A stretch of 58,265 nucleotides of DNA from Flavobacteriales bacterium CG_4_9_14_3_um_filter_40_17 (GTDB taxonomy: Bacteria > Bacteroidota > Bacteroidia > Flavobacteriales > Flavobacteriaceae), in NCBI GenBank assembly GCA_002790195.1, contig PFUR01000071.1:2365-60629 (forward strand). The letters are read 5' to 3'. Below, piece by piece: positions 8,722 to 17,489 of this stretch. Within the stretch, counting starts at the first letter, position 1. Each line of letters opens with the position of its first letter. The translations under genes were made by a program, and so were the position numbers. The notes below the pieces were generated by a model. The model was given only the letters and a program-made list of their open reading frames with translations, made no database searches and was not told the DNA's origin.

Positions 8722-9966
8722 TTGAAAAAATCTGACAAACTCAAGTTATTTAACGACCCAATTTACGGTTTTATTTCCATACAGGATACGCTTATTTTTG
8801 AATTGATAGAACATCCTTATTTTCAAAGGTTAAGACGGATTACACAGATGGGGCTTTCCTATTTGGTTTATCCAGGTGCACACCACACAAGGTTTCACCA
8901 TGCCTTGGGATGTTACTACCTGATGCAGAAAGCAATCCGACTGCTCAGATTCAAAAATATTGAAATAAGCTCGGAAGAAGAACAAGCACTGTTAATCGCT
9001 ATCCTATTGCACGACATTGGCCACGGGCCATTTTCTCACGCCATGGAAAGCAGCATAGCCGAAGGCGTTCATCACGAAGATATTTCACTCAAGTTTATGG
9101 AAAAACTCAATCGGGAATTTTCCGGAAAATTGACGCTTGCCATTCAAATTTTCAAGAAACAACATCCCAAAACATTTCTGTGCCAATTGGTTTCCGGCCA
9201 ATTAGATATTGATCGGATGGATTATCTGAAACGCGACAGTTTCTTCACAGGTGTTTCCGAAGGCAACATCAATTCCGAACGGATTATTTCAATGCTCAAC
9301 GTGCATGACAACGAATTGGTTGTTGAAGAAAAAGGGATTTTTTCCGTTGAAAAATTCCTCATGGCTCGAAGATTCATGTATTGGCAAGTCTATCTACACA
9401 AAACCAGTGTAGCTGCCGAATTGCTTCTCACCAATACGCTCAAGCGCGCCAAAGAATTGGTAGATAAAAAACAAACAATCAATGCATCAAAAGCCTTGTC
9501 TTTTTTTATTCAAAACTACGTGTCAGAAGAAAATTTTGACGAAAAAACCATTGCTGTTTTTTCGCAAATAGATGATTATGATATCATTGCCGCCTTGAAA
9601 GATTGGCAACATCACGATGATTTTGTACTGTCAACCTTGTCTCGTATGTTGTTAAATCGCAAGCTTTTTAAAATTAAAGTGAAAGACCGCCCTATTTCAG
9701 ATAAAGCCTACCACTCGCAGTTAGCCAATGTAACTTCCGATTTTAAAATCACGGAGAAAGAGGCTGCATTTTTCGTCGTACGCGGGCAAATGACTAATTT
9801 GGCCTACAACGACAAGATTCAAAGCATCCACATCATCAGCAAGCAAAAAAAAATATTCGATTTGATTAATACGCCGGAAAAACTGATTGTCAGTTTTTTA
9901 ACCGAGCCGGTCAACAAGTATTATCTTTGCTTTCCGAGTTACCAAACTATCACAGAAATTTCCTAA
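8722..9966 (+). CDS. HD-domain phosphohydrolase (SAMHD1/dGTPase-like)
   Basis: A 414-residue cytoplasmic metal-dependent hydrolase. The N-terminus DPIYGFISI, HHTRFHHALG (54-63, first metal His), the HD pair in LLHDIGHGPFSH (97-98) and LDIDRMDYLKRDSFFTG (distal Asp) are hallmarks of the HD family related to dNTP triphosphohydrolases and SAMHD1. The exact nucleotide substrate is not predictable. The start is a TTG codon at 8722, directly after a -7-like box; no ATG exists near it. It immediately precedes lpxD (10 bp), as in many flavobacteria, so the lipid A operon may be cotranscribed with it. Confidence 0.9.
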   Translation: MKKSDKLKLFNDPIYGFISIQDTLIFELIEHPYFQRLRRITQMGLSYLVYPGAHHTRFHHALGCYYLMQKAIRLLRFKNIEISSEEEQALLIAILLHDIGHGPFSHAMESSIAEGVHHEDISLKFMEKLNREFSGKLTLAIQIFKKQHPKTFLCQLVSGQLDIDRMDYLKRDSFFTGVSEGNINSERIISMLNVHDNELVVEEKGIFSVEKFLMARRFMYWQVYLHKTSVAAELLLTNTLKRAKELVDKKQTINASKALSFFIQNYVSEENFDEKTIAVFSQIDDYDIIAALKDWQHHDDFVLSTLSRMLLNRKLFKIKVKDRPISDKAYHSQLANVTSDFKITEKEAAFFVVRGQMTNLAYNDKIQSIHIISKQKKIFDLINTPEKLIVSFLTEPVNKYYLCFPSYQTITEIS

Positions 9967-9976
9967 TTTTGCCAAC

Positions 9977-11005
9977 ATGAAATTTACAGCCGCACAAATT
10001 GCAGGAATATTAGACGGTGATGTCGAGGGTAATCCAGACATCGAGGTTTCTAAACTCTCCCGTATTGAAGAAGGTACAGCAGGTTCGCTTACTTTTCTGT
10101 CCAACCCGAAATACACACCATTTATATATTCTACAGAAGCCTCTATAACCATTGTTGATAAAAACTTCATCGCCGAGGAAACGCTCAAAACGACCTTGAT
10201 AAAAGTGGATGATGCCTACAAGTCTTTCTCCAAGTTGTTGGAATATTACAATTTGGTAAAAATGAACAAGCAAGGTATAGAGCAACCCAGTTTCATCGAT
10301 AAGTCTGCAACAATTGGAGAAGATTTTTACCTTGGTGCCTTTGCCTATGTGGGTGAAAATGTAGTTGTTGGCAAACGGGTGAAGATTTATCCGGGTGTTT
10401 TTGTAGGCGACAATGTAAGTATTGGAGATGATGTTGTGATATTTGCAGGTGCAAAAATCTATTCAGAAACCGTGATTGGCAATTTTTGTGTCATTCATTC
10501 TGGTTCGGTTATCGGCGCAGACGGTTTTGGATTTGCCCCAGACGACAGCGGTGTTTTTACAAAAATACCACAAACGGGGAACGTGCTTTTGGAAGATTTC
10601 GTCGATATCGGTGCCAACACCACCATTGACCGCGCGACCCTCGGTTCGACTATCATTCGAAAAGGAGTGAAATTAGACAATCAAATTCAGATAGCACACA
10701 ATGTCGAAATTGGTGAAAACACCGTGATTGCAGCGCAAACCGGAATAGCAGGTTCTACCAAGATAGGCAAAAATTGTATGATAGGCGGACAAGTGGGGAT
10801 AGTCGGACATCTCAAAATCGGAAATAATGTTAGGGTTCAGGCTCAATCAGGTATTACTCGAAACGTGAAAGACAACGAAGTTTTGCAAGGCTCACCAGCT
10901 TTGGGATATGCAGACTATAACAAAGCCTATGTGCATTTTAAGAACTTCCAAAAAATTGTGGAACGCCTCAATACATTGGAAAAAAAAATGAAAGAAAATG
11001 ATTGA
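9977..11005 (+). CDS. lpxD: UDP-3-O-acylglucosamine N-acyltransferase
   Basis: Third enzyme of lipid A synthesis: it transfers a hydroxyacyl chain from ACP to the free amine made by LpxC. The 342 residues have the N-terminal uridine-binding domain with SLTFLSNPKY (Asn43), then a left-handed beta helix of hexapeptide repeats. The catalytic histidine is H241 (DNQIQIAHNV) and the second conserved histidine H278 (GIVGHLKIG), both equivalent to the E. coli pair H239/H276. A helical tail closes the protein. It overlaps the next gene by 8 bp, so translation is coupled. This is the canonical LpxD of the two in the window. Confidence 0.96.
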   Translation: MKFTAAQIAGILDGDVEGNPDIEVSKLSRIEEGTAGSLTFLSNPKYTPFIYSTEASITIVDKNFIAEETLKTTLIKVDDAYKSFSKLLEYYNLVKMNKQGIEQPSFIDKSATIGEDFYLGAFAYVGENVVVGKRVKIYPGVFVGDNVSIGDDVVIFAGAKIYSETVIGNFCVIHSGSVIGADGFGFAPDDSGVFTKIPQTGNVLLEDFVDIGANTTIDRATLGSTIIRKGVKLDNQIQIAHNVEIGENTVIAAQTGIAGSTKIGKNCMIGGQVGIVGHLKIGNNVRVQAQSGITRNVKDNEVLQGSPALGYADYNKAYVHFKNFQKIVERLNTLEKKMKEND

Positions 11006-12413
11006 AACGGTATCCGTCAAGCAAAAAACCATTGCTTCAGAAATCAGTATGACTGGCGTTGGGCTACATACCGGTAAAAATGTAACACTAACTTTCAAAC
11101 CGGCACCTGAAAACAACGGTTTTACCTTTGTGAGAAAAGACTTGGAAGGTTGTCCGGTGATCGAAGCCGATGCAATTTACGTCAACAACACCCAACGCGG
11201 AACCAACCTCGAAAAGTTAGGTGTCAGAATACAAACATCCGAGCACATACTCGCGGCTTTGGTCGGTATGGATGTGGATAACGCCATTATCGAGCTGGAT
11301 GCTTCAGAACCGCCTATCATGGACGGCTCTTCTAAATTTTTTGTGGAAGCCATCGAAAAAGTAGGCGTGATTTCACAAAATGCTTGCAGGGAAGAATATG
11401 TAGTTACGGATGTCATATCTTTTACTGACGAAGATACCGGAAGCGAAATCATTGTGATGCCGGCAGATGAATACCAGATTACCACCATGGTCGATTTTGG
11501 AACCAAAGTATTGGGAACACAAAATGCAACCTTGAAGCACCTGAGAGATTTTAAAGAAGAAATATCCAGCGCGAGAACATTCAGTTTTCTGCATGAATTG
11601 GAAATGTTGCTCGACAACGGGCTTATCAAAGGAGGTGACCTGAACAATGCCATCATCTATGTCGATAAACCCCTCTCGAAAGATATTTTAAATAAGCTTA
11701 AAGGAGTTTTCAAAAAAGATAATTTAGCCATTAAACCCAATGGTATTTTGGATAATCTGACGTTGCATTATCCCAATGAAGCTGCCCGGCATAAACTTTT
11801 GGATGTGATGGGTGATTTAGCCCTTATCGGCATGCGAATCAGAGGTAAGATAATCGCCAACAAGCCAGGTCATCACGTGAATACCCAATTTGCCAAAAAA
11901 CTTTCTAAAATGATTAAGAACGAGAAACGCAATTATATTCCCAAATTCGATTTGAATCAACCTCCGTTGATGGACATCAATCAAATCATGAAGATATTGC
12001 CACATAGGCCACCCTTTTTGCTTGTGGACAGAATCATCGAAATGTCTGACAAACATGTGGTGGGAATGAAAAACGTAACCATGAATGAGTCTTATTTTAT
12101 CGGGCACTTTCCAGACGCGCCCGTGATGCCCGGAGTCCTCCAGATTGAAGCCATGGCACAATCAGGTGGTATCTTGGTGTTGAGTACCGTACCCGATCCT
12201 GAGAATTACTTGACTTTGTTTATGAAAATGGACAATGTCAAATTCAAACATCCGGTTTTGCCGGGTGATACACTCATATTTAACCTAAGTTTAATTTCGC
12301 CTATAAGGCGTGGCATTTGCCATATGCAGGGTTATGCTTATGCCAACGGCAAACTCACTTGCGAGGCCGAACTGATGGCACAAATCGTCAAAAAAACCAA
12401 ACAACTTTCATGA
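10998..12413 (+). CDS. lpxC: LpxC-FabZ bifunctional protein
   Basis: A fusion of UDP-3-O-acyl-N-acetylglucosamine deacetylase (LpxC, residues about 1-310), the committed step of lipid A synthesis, with 3-hydroxyacyl-ACP dehydratase (FabZ, about 325-471) of fatty acid elongation. LpxC zinc ligands are visible in SEHILAAL and HKLLDVMGDL; the FabZ active site is in IGHFPDAPVMPGVLQIEAMAQ (His and Glu). The fusion is characteristic of Bacteroidota and joins the two activities that compete for the shared hydroxyacyl-ACP pool. It starts within the end of lpxD and its stop overlaps the lpxA start (ATGA). Confidence 0.96.
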   Translation: MIETVSVKQKTIASEISMTGVGLHTGKNVTLTFKPAPENNGFTFVRKDLEGCPVIEADAIYVNNTQRGTNLEKLGVRIQTSEHILAALVGMDVDNAIIELDASEPPIMDGSSKFFVEAIEKVGVISQNACREEYVVTDVISFTDEDTGSEIIVMPADEYQITTMVDFGTKVLGTQNATLKHLRDFKEEISSARTFSFLHELEMLLDNGLIKGGDLNNAIIYVDKPLSKDILNKLKGVFKKDNLAIKPNGILDNLTLHYPNEAARHKLLDVMGDLALIGMRIRGKIIANKPGHHVNTQFAKKLSKMIKNEKRNYIPKFDLNQPPLMDINQIMKILPHRPPFLLVDRIIEMSDKHVVGMKNVTMNESYFIGHFPDAPVMPGVLQIEAMAQSGGILVLSTVPDPENYLTLFMKMDNVKFKHPVLPGDTLIFNLSLISPIRRGICHMQGYAYANGKLTCEAELMAQIVKKTKQLS

Positions 12414-13204
12414 ATCAACCTTTAGCATACGTTCATCCCGGCGCAAAAATTGCAAAAAATGTTGTGATTGAGCCATTTACAACCATACATAACAATGTGG
12501 TGATTGGAGAAGGCACATGGATTGGATCAAATGTTACCATCATGGAAGGAGCCCGAATAGGCAAAAACTGCCAAATTTTCCCCGGTGCCGTTATCTCGGC
12601 TATTCCACAAGATTTAAAATTTAATGATGAAGAAACCACCGTCGAAATTGGTGATCATACTATCATCCGTGAATTCGTAACCCTCAACAGGGGAACAGTC
12701 GATCGAATGCGGACTGTCATCGGCAATCATTGTTTGTTGATGGCCTATACCCACGTTGCGCATGACTGCATCATCGGTGACCATTGTATTTTTTCAAACA
12801 ACAGTACCTTAGCAGGACATGTCACCGTCGGTGAATATGTGATTTTAGCAGGAATGACCGCCGTTCATCAGTTTTGCCAAATCGGCAGCCATGCTTTCGT
12901 GACAGGAGGTACGTTGGTCAGAAAAGATGTGCCCCCTTTTGTCAAAGGAGCACGCGAACCCATGTCGTACGTAGGCATCAACTCCATCGGATTGAGAAGA
13001 CGTGGTTTTTCCAGTGAAAAAATTCATGAAATACAACAGATATATCGGCTTTTGTACCAACGCAATCACAACAATTCACAAGCGGTGGAAATCATAGAGG
13101 CCGAAATGGAAGCCACACCCGAGAGAGATGAAATATTACAATTCATCCGAAATTCGAAGAGAGGGATTATGAAAGGTTATTTAAGAAACAGTAATAGAGA
13201 TTAA
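12410..13204 (+). CDS. lpxA: UDP-N-acetylglucosamine O-acyltransferase
   Basis: First enzyme of lipid A synthesis, adding a hydroxyacyl chain to the 3-OH of UDP-GlcNAc. The 264-residue trimeric left-handed beta helix starts MNQPLAYVHPGAKIAKNVVI, keeps the catalytic histidine in YTHVAHDCIIG, and ends in the usual helical C-terminal domain. The ATG at 12410 overlaps the lpxC/fabZ stop by 4 bp; the longer open frame upstream lies within lpxC and is not used. efp begins 4 bp after its stop. Confidence 0.96.
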   Translation: MNQPLAYVHPGAKIAKNVVIEPFTTIHNNVVIGEGTWIGSNVTIMEGARIGKNCQIFPGAVISAIPQDLKFNDEETTVEIGDHTIIREFVTLNRGTVDRMRTVIGNHCLLMAYTHVAHDCIIGDHCIFSNNSTLAGHVTVGEYVILAGMTAVHQFCQIGSHAFVTGGTLVRKDVPPFVKGAREPMSYVGINSIGLRRRGFSSEKIHEIQQIYRLLYQRNHNNSQAVEIIEAEMEATPERDEILQFIRNSKRGIMKGYLRNSNRD

Positions 13205-13208
13205 TAAA

Positions 13209-13775
13209 ATGGCAAGTACATCAGATATCAGAAACGGATTGTGTATCAAATACAACCACGACATTTATAAAATCATTGAATTTCTTCATGTCAAACCCGG
13301 AAAAGGGCCTGCTTTTGTCCGTACCAAACTCAAAAGCCTGACCAACGGGAAGGTATTGGACAACACCTTTTCTGCCGGGCACAAAATTGAAGAAGTGCGC
13401 GTCGAAACGCACAAATACCAATTTTTATACGCCGAAGGCGATTTGTTCCACTTCATGCACGTGGAAGATTTCAACCAAATATCGCTTGATAAAAATATTT
13501 TGGATGCACCGGATTTGCTCAAAGAGGGCGAAAACGTGATGGTTATTACCAACACCGAAACCGGCTTGCCGCTGTCTGTGGATATGCCGGCAAGCGTGGT
13601 GCTCGAAGTGACTTATACCGAACCGGGTGTGAAAGGCAACACCGCTACCAACGCCACCAAACCTGCCAAAGTAGAAACCGGAGCAGAAATAAATGTACCA
13701 CTGTTTATCAATGAAGGCGACAAAATAAAAATTGATACTGTCAAAGGGGTTTATTTAGAACGCGTTAAAGAATAG
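13209..13775 (+). CDS. efp: Elongation factor P
   Basis: Translation factor that rescues ribosomes stalled on polyproline. The 188 residues contain the three beta-barrel domains; the loop HVKPGKGPAFVR carries the tip lysine that contacts the peptidyl-transferase centre, and the C-terminus ends with the family-typical INEGDKIKIDTVKGVYLERVKE-like segment. It follows lpxA by 4 bp, so it belongs to the lpx transcript. No EpmA/EpmB-type modifying enzymes are in view. Confidence 0.96.
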   Translation: MASTSDIRNGLCIKYNHDIYKIIEFLHVKPGKGPAFVRTKLKSLTNGKVLDNTFSAGHKIEEVRVETHKYQFLYAEGDLFHFMHVEDFNQISLDKNILDAPDLLKEGENVMVITNTETGLPLSVDMPASVVLEVTYTEPGVKGNTATNATKPAKVETGAEINVPLFINEGDKIKIDTVKGVYLERVKE

Positions 13776-13850
13776 ATTCTATCGTTATTTATAAACTTAA
13801 AATTTTTATATTTTTGGTAAAATAATTAATCAATTAAAATATTGATATTT
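13776..13850. other. AT-rich spacer with a -7-like box
   Basis: This spacer contains TATTTTTG around 13809-13816, matching TAnnTTTG, about 35 bp before the ATG at 13851. It suggests the following small gene has its own promoter rather than depending on the lpx operon. No -33 TTG is evident. Confidence 0.3.
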
Positions 13851-14300
13851 ATGAAATTAGCATTGATATTTTTTATTTTACTACAAGTTCATTTTTGTTT
13901 TTCACAAATTAAAGTTATTGATTATGAACAACCCGAGCTTATCGGTGAGATTGCGCCAATGGGTGAAACTCACATATCTTGCAAGAAATCTGGTGAAAGT
14001 TATATATTTACGTACCAAGACGTTAAATTTGAGCATATAAAAGCCTATAAATCATTTAGTTTTGAAGATAAAGAGGGTTCATTCGATGCCCTCTATAACA
14101 TTATTATGACTGGTTTTGAAAAAATACCAGATAAAGACATAATGATTGAAATTCCAGAAGGAATTTTATTCATCAAGTTTATAAAGACTTTAGGTGTAAC
14201 TAACGTTCGGTTTCAACATGTTTATGCTAACGGTGAAGTTTCAGGTTTCACAATTTGGCTAACAAGAAAGAAGATTAACAAATTATTTGGGAAAAAATGA
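13851..14300 (+). CDS. Secreted protein of unknown function
   Basis: A 149-residue protein with a clear N-terminal signal peptide (MKLALIFFILLQVHFCFSQ) and no lipobox, so it is exported to the periplasm or beyond. The mature part is a mixed alpha/beta domain; no catalytic motif is recognised. An ATG nine bases upstream is in frame but the start at 13851 gives the cleaner signal peptide. The gene is markedly AT-rich and lies in an AT-rich insert between efp and the second lpxD, both parts of an otherwise familiar gene order. It may be a recent acquisition. Confidence 0.7.
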   Translation: MKLALIFFILLQVHFCFSQIKVIDYEQPELIGEIAPMGETHISCKKSGESYIFTYQDVKFEHIKAYKSFSFEDKEGSFDALYNIIMTGFEKIPDKDIMIEIPEGILFIKFIKTLGVTNVRFQHVYANGEVSGFTIWLTRKKINKLFGKK

Positions 14301-14592
14301 ATTTTCAATGAACAAATACTTAAAAGATTTGTTTTTGAATACTTTTTGCTGAATAAAAAAAATGCAAAAAATCAATGAGATAAAACTATTTTTGAAAATA
14401 TTTTTTGAAAAAAGATTGTCGTAATAAAATTTTGATAGTTTTAGATATAGCTTATGAGAAATCATTTGAAAATAAAAAACGGAAAAATACAGAGCATAAT
14501 TATTTATTACAGTAAAATTGTGAGGATTAAGTTAGAGTAGAAAATATTAAAAAATAAATTAAACGTAATATTTTAAAAGTCAATTTATAACA
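14301..14592. other. AT-rich non-coding stretch
   Basis: This 292-bp region is very AT-rich with runs of A and T and several stop codons in all frames. TATTTTTG-like strings occur near 14386 but such matches are expected by chance at this composition. I see no gene, hairpin terminator or RNA in it. Confidence 0.5.
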
Positions 14593-15525
14593 ATGAAATT
14601 TCCCAAACCCCAACAACTGCAAGACATTGCCCGTTTGATTAACGCTGAATTTGTTGGCGCACCAGATTTTCAAGTTTTGGGGATGAACGAAATACACGTG
14701 GTAGAATCCGGCGATATTGTTTTTGTCGATCACCCGAAATACTACGACAAAGCCTTGCAATCTGCCGCAACTATTATCCTCATCAACAAGGATGTGGAAT
14801 GTCCCGAAGGAAAAGCCTTACTCATTTCGGACGACCCGTTTCGGGATTTCAACAAACTGACCCATCATTTTAAGCCTTTTCAGCCTACCCATCAGTCTAT
14901 TGCCTCATCGGCCAAAATTGGGAAAAATACCATCATCCAACCCCATGTTTTTATCGGCAACGATGTGGTGATTGGGGATAATTGCGTGATTCATCCCAAC
15001 GTAACCATTTATGACGGCTGCATCATCGGCAATCATGTAGTCATTCATGCCGGAACGGTTTTGGGTGCCGATGCTTTCTACTATAAAAACAGGCCGGAAG
15101 GATTTGACCAGCTCAAATCTTGCGGTAATGTCGTGATTGAAGACCACGTCCACATCGGAGCCGTCTGCACCATCGATAGAGGCGTGACGGGAAGCACCAC
15201 CATCAAAGAAGGTTCGAAGATTGACAACCAAGTACAAATTGCCCACGACACCGTGATTGGTAAAAAATGCCTGATTGCATCACAAGTGGGCATCGCCGGA
15301 TGCACGATTATCGAAGACGAGGTGACGCTTTGGGGACAAGTAGGTATCATCAGCGGCATCACCATCGGGAAAAAAGCCGTTGTTTTGGCACAAAGCGGCG
15401 TTTCTAAATCTTTGGAAGGAGGGCAGGTCTATTTTGGATATCCTGCCGGAGAAGCCAGAGAGAAATACAAAGAATTGGCATCTATCCGCCAAATACCAAA
15501 GATTATTGAGAAACTTAAAGGTTAA
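14593..15525 (+). CDS. LpxD-like acyltransferase paralogue
   Basis: A 310-residue second member of the LpxD family: N-terminal uridine-binding-like domain, then a left-handed beta helix. The catalytic histidine is kept (H218 in DNQVQIAHDTVIG). Two other substrate-site positions differ from the canonical LpxD at 9977: the nucleotide-contacting Asn becomes His47 (DIVFVDHPKY), and the second active-site histidine becomes Gly255 (GIISGITIG). GADGFGF has changed to GADAFYY. It is likely an active acyltransferase with altered acceptor or acyl-chain choice; a role in lipid A or another acylated amino sugar is inference. It sits 82 bp before sucD. Confidence 0.85.
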   Translation: MKFPKPQQLQDIARLINAEFVGAPDFQVLGMNEIHVVESGDIVFVDHPKYYDKALQSAATIILINKDVECPEGKALLISDDPFRDFNKLTHHFKPFQPTHQSIASSAKIGKNTIIQPHVFIGNDVVIGDNCVIHPNVTIYDGCIIGNHVVIHAGTVLGADAFYYKNRPEGFDQLKSCGNVVIEDHVHIGAVCTIDRGVTGSTTIKEGSKIDNQVQIAHDTVIGKKCLIASQVGIAGCTIIEDEVTLWGQVGIISGITIGKKAVVLAQSGVSKSLEGGQVYFGYPAGEAREKYKELASIRQIPKIIEKLKG

Positions 15526-15553
15526 ATTATTCGATATTTTATACTTGATGTTT

Positions 15554-15561
15554 TACCTTTG
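15554..15561 (+). promoter_or_regulatory. Putative -7 box for sucD
   Basis: TACCTTTG matches TAnnTTTG and lies 46 bp before the sucD ATG. No -33 TTG is found at the standard distance, so support is partial. Confidence 0.3.
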
Positions 15562-15607
15562 AAAAAATTATAAATAGATCTAATATTTTCTTTAAATACC
15601 CATTAAA

Positions 15608-16480
15608 ATGAGCGTTTTAGTCAACAAACATTCCAAGATAATTGTACAAGGGTTTACCGGAAGCGAAGGTACTTTTCACGCCGAACAAATGATTGAATAT
15701 GGCACTGACATAGTAGGAGGCGTTACGCCCGGAAAAGGCGGCCAAACCCATTTGGGCAAACCGGTTTTTAATACGGTTAAAGATGCCGTAGATCAGGCAG
15801 ATGCCGATACATCCATCATTTTCGTCCCGCCGGCTTTTGCAGCCGATGCCATCATGGAAGCGGCTGACGCGGGCATCAAAGTCATCATCACCATTACCGA
15901 AGGAATCCCTGTTGCCGACATGGTGAAAGCTTATGCATATATCCAACACAAAGATTGCCGATTGGTCGGGCCTAATTGCCCGGGAGTCATCACCCCCGGA
16001 GAAGCCAAAGTGGGCATCATGCCCGGGTTTGTTTTCAAAAAAGGGACGGTCGGGATTGTCTCTAAATCAGGAACGCTGACTTACGAAGCTGCCGACCAGG
16101 TGGTCAAACAAGGATTGGGTATCACGACGGCCATCGGTATTGGTGGCGACCCCATCATCGGAACGACAACCAAAGAGGCGGTTCAACTTTTGATGAATGA
16201 CCCCGAAACCAACTGCATTGTGATGATTGGCGAGATTGGCGGCCAGCTGGAAGTTGATGCGGCACGTTGGATTAAAGCCAACGGAACCAAACCCGTAGTC
16301 GGCTTTATTGCCGGCGAAACTGCTCCCAAGGGGCGTACCATGGGGCATGCCGGAGCTATCGTGGGCGGCGCAGAAGACACTGCCGAAGCCAAAAAGCGCA
16401 TCATGCGCGAGTGTGGCATCCACGTGGTGAATTCACCTGCCGAAATCGGCAAAAAAGTGGCCGAGGTGATGAAGAAATAG
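15608..16480 (+). CDS. sucD: Succinyl-CoA synthetase alpha subunit
   Basis: Alpha subunit of the TCA-cycle ligase that makes nucleotide triphosphate from succinyl-CoA. The 290 residues show the CoA-binding Rossmann start ([16 protein letters not shown]), the GPNCPG loop and the phosphohistidine region [13 protein letters not shown]. It is full length. The beta subunit gene sucC is not adjacent, as usual in flavobacteria where the two subunits are encoded apart. Two hairpin terminators follow. Confidence 0.96.
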   Translation: MSVLVNKHSKIIVQGFTGSEGTFHAEQMIEYGTDIVGGVTPGKGGQTHLGKPVFNTVKDAVDQADADTSIIFVPPAFAADAIMEAADAGIKVIITITEGIPVADMVKAYAYIQHKDCRLVGPNCPGVITPGEAKVGIMPGFVFKKGTVGIVSKSGTLTYEAADQVVKQGLGITTAIGIGGDPIIGTTTKEAVQLLMNDPETNCIVMIGEIGGQLEVDAARWIKANGTKPVVGFIAGETAPKGRTMGHAGAIVGGAEDTAEAKKRIMRECGIHVVNSPAEIGKKVAEVMKK

Positions 16481-16553
16481 ATTTTTATCAGGTGGTTAAA
16501 TGATATATTTAACATGTAAAAAACATCGTTTAAAATGATTTCTACTTCTGTCA

Positions 16554-16600
16554 CTTCGAGCGCCCGCCTGAATGACAAAATCGGGCAGGCAGTCGAGAAG
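16554..16600. repeat. Imperfect palindrome, REP-like
   Basis: The stretch pairs CTTC with GAAG at its ends and, inside, GCCCGCCTGA with TCGGGCAGGC (9 of 10 positions pair, counting one G-T), around a 9-base loop. The CTTCGAG / GTCGAGAAG ends are typical of dispersed intergenic palindromes in Bacteroidota. Only one copy is seen in this window. Confidence 0.45.
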
Positions 16601-16655
16601 CAACTTTACTCGACCTGACACTTAAACTATTCAGGTTTTGAAAAGGAATATAAAT

Positions 16656-16681
16656 AAAAAGCGGCTTCAAAGCCGCTTTTT
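16656..16681. terminator. Intrinsic terminator after sucD
   Basis: AAAAAGCGGCT and AGCCGCTTTTT form a perfect stem around a 4-base loop (TCAA), with A and T runs on the two sides. It can work in both directions, ending sucD on the plus strand. Confidence 0.8.
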
Positions 16682-16762
16682 ATTTGAAAAGCAATTGATG
16701 TTTTGACCCTAATAAATTTTACCGAATGCACTTAGCATACAATGGCCTTTGAAGTGTTTCGC

Positions 16763-16795
16763 AAAAAAAAAGCAGGCCTTTTGAGCCTGCTTTTT
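16763..16795. terminator. Bidirectional terminator between sucD and rplY
   Basis: AGCAGGC (16771-16777) pairs with GCCTGCT (16785-16791) around a 7-base loop, preceded by nine A and followed by five T. It lies 26 bp past the rplY stop and most likely ends the prs-rplY transcript on the minus strand, while acting as backup for sucD. Confidence 0.8.
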
Positions 16796-16820
16796 GGTAA
16801 AATGATTTTTAATCCGAAAT

Positions 16821-17423
16821 TTATTTCTTTTTAGGTGAGGTAGCTTCTTTGGCAGCGTCTTGTGCGGCTTTCAGCGCAGCACGAGATACTTTCACCTGGC
16901 ACACAACCGTGTTGTCCGGATGTAGAATCTTGAAGTTATCTGTTTTCAATTCTGTTACATACAAACGATTTCCCATTTCCAGCGAATTGATGTTTACCTC
17001 CACATAATCAGGGAGGTTTTTAGGAAGCGATTTGACTTTCAACTTACGGTTGTTGAGTACCAAAGTACCTCCCGACAAAATACCGGGTGCTTTCCCGACA
17101 ATCTTCACAGGTACTTCGAGGGTAATTTCTTTATCTTCAAACAAGCGGTAAAAATCTACGTGCAAAATTTTATCGTTGATTGGGTGAAACTGAATATCTT
17201 GAAGGATAGCCGCTTGTTTTTTCCCGTCTTCGAGTACAATCTCTACTGTATGTACGTCAGGAGTGTAAATTAAGCTTTTAAATGCAGGCTCATCTGCCGA
17301 AAAATGCAAGGGTTGGTCTCCTCCGTATAACACGCAAGGAACCTGTCCAGCATTACGTAAGGCTTTGCTTGATACTTTGCCCACGCTTTCTCTTTTAGAT
17401 CCGTTGATGGTGATTGACTTCAT
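16821..17423 (-). CDS. rplY: 50S ribosomal protein L25 (Ctc form)
   Basis: The 200-residue long form of bL25 (L25/TL5/Ctc): an N-terminal 5S-rRNA-binding barrel ([28 protein letters not shown]) and a C-terminal beta domain ending about residue 180, followed by a lysine/alanine-rich tail. It binds 5S rRNA in the large subunit. It follows prs by 66 bp in the same direction, a common pairing, and is followed by a hairpin terminator. Confidence 0.95.
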   Translation of the reverse strand: MKSITINGSKRESVGKVSSKALRNAGQVPCVLYGGDQPLHFSADEPAFKSLIYTPDVHTVEIVLEDGKKQAAILQDIQFHPINDKILHVDFYRLFEDKEITLEVPVKIVGKAPGILSGGTLVLNNRKLKVKSLPKNLPDYVEVNINSLEMGNRLYVTELKTDNFKILHPDNTVVCQVKVSRAALKAAQDAAKEATSPKKK

Positions 17424-17489
17424 GTGTAAATATTAAAAATTAAATTATTCTTGGCAGTTCCCATACCGAAAGATAAGGTACTGTTGTTA

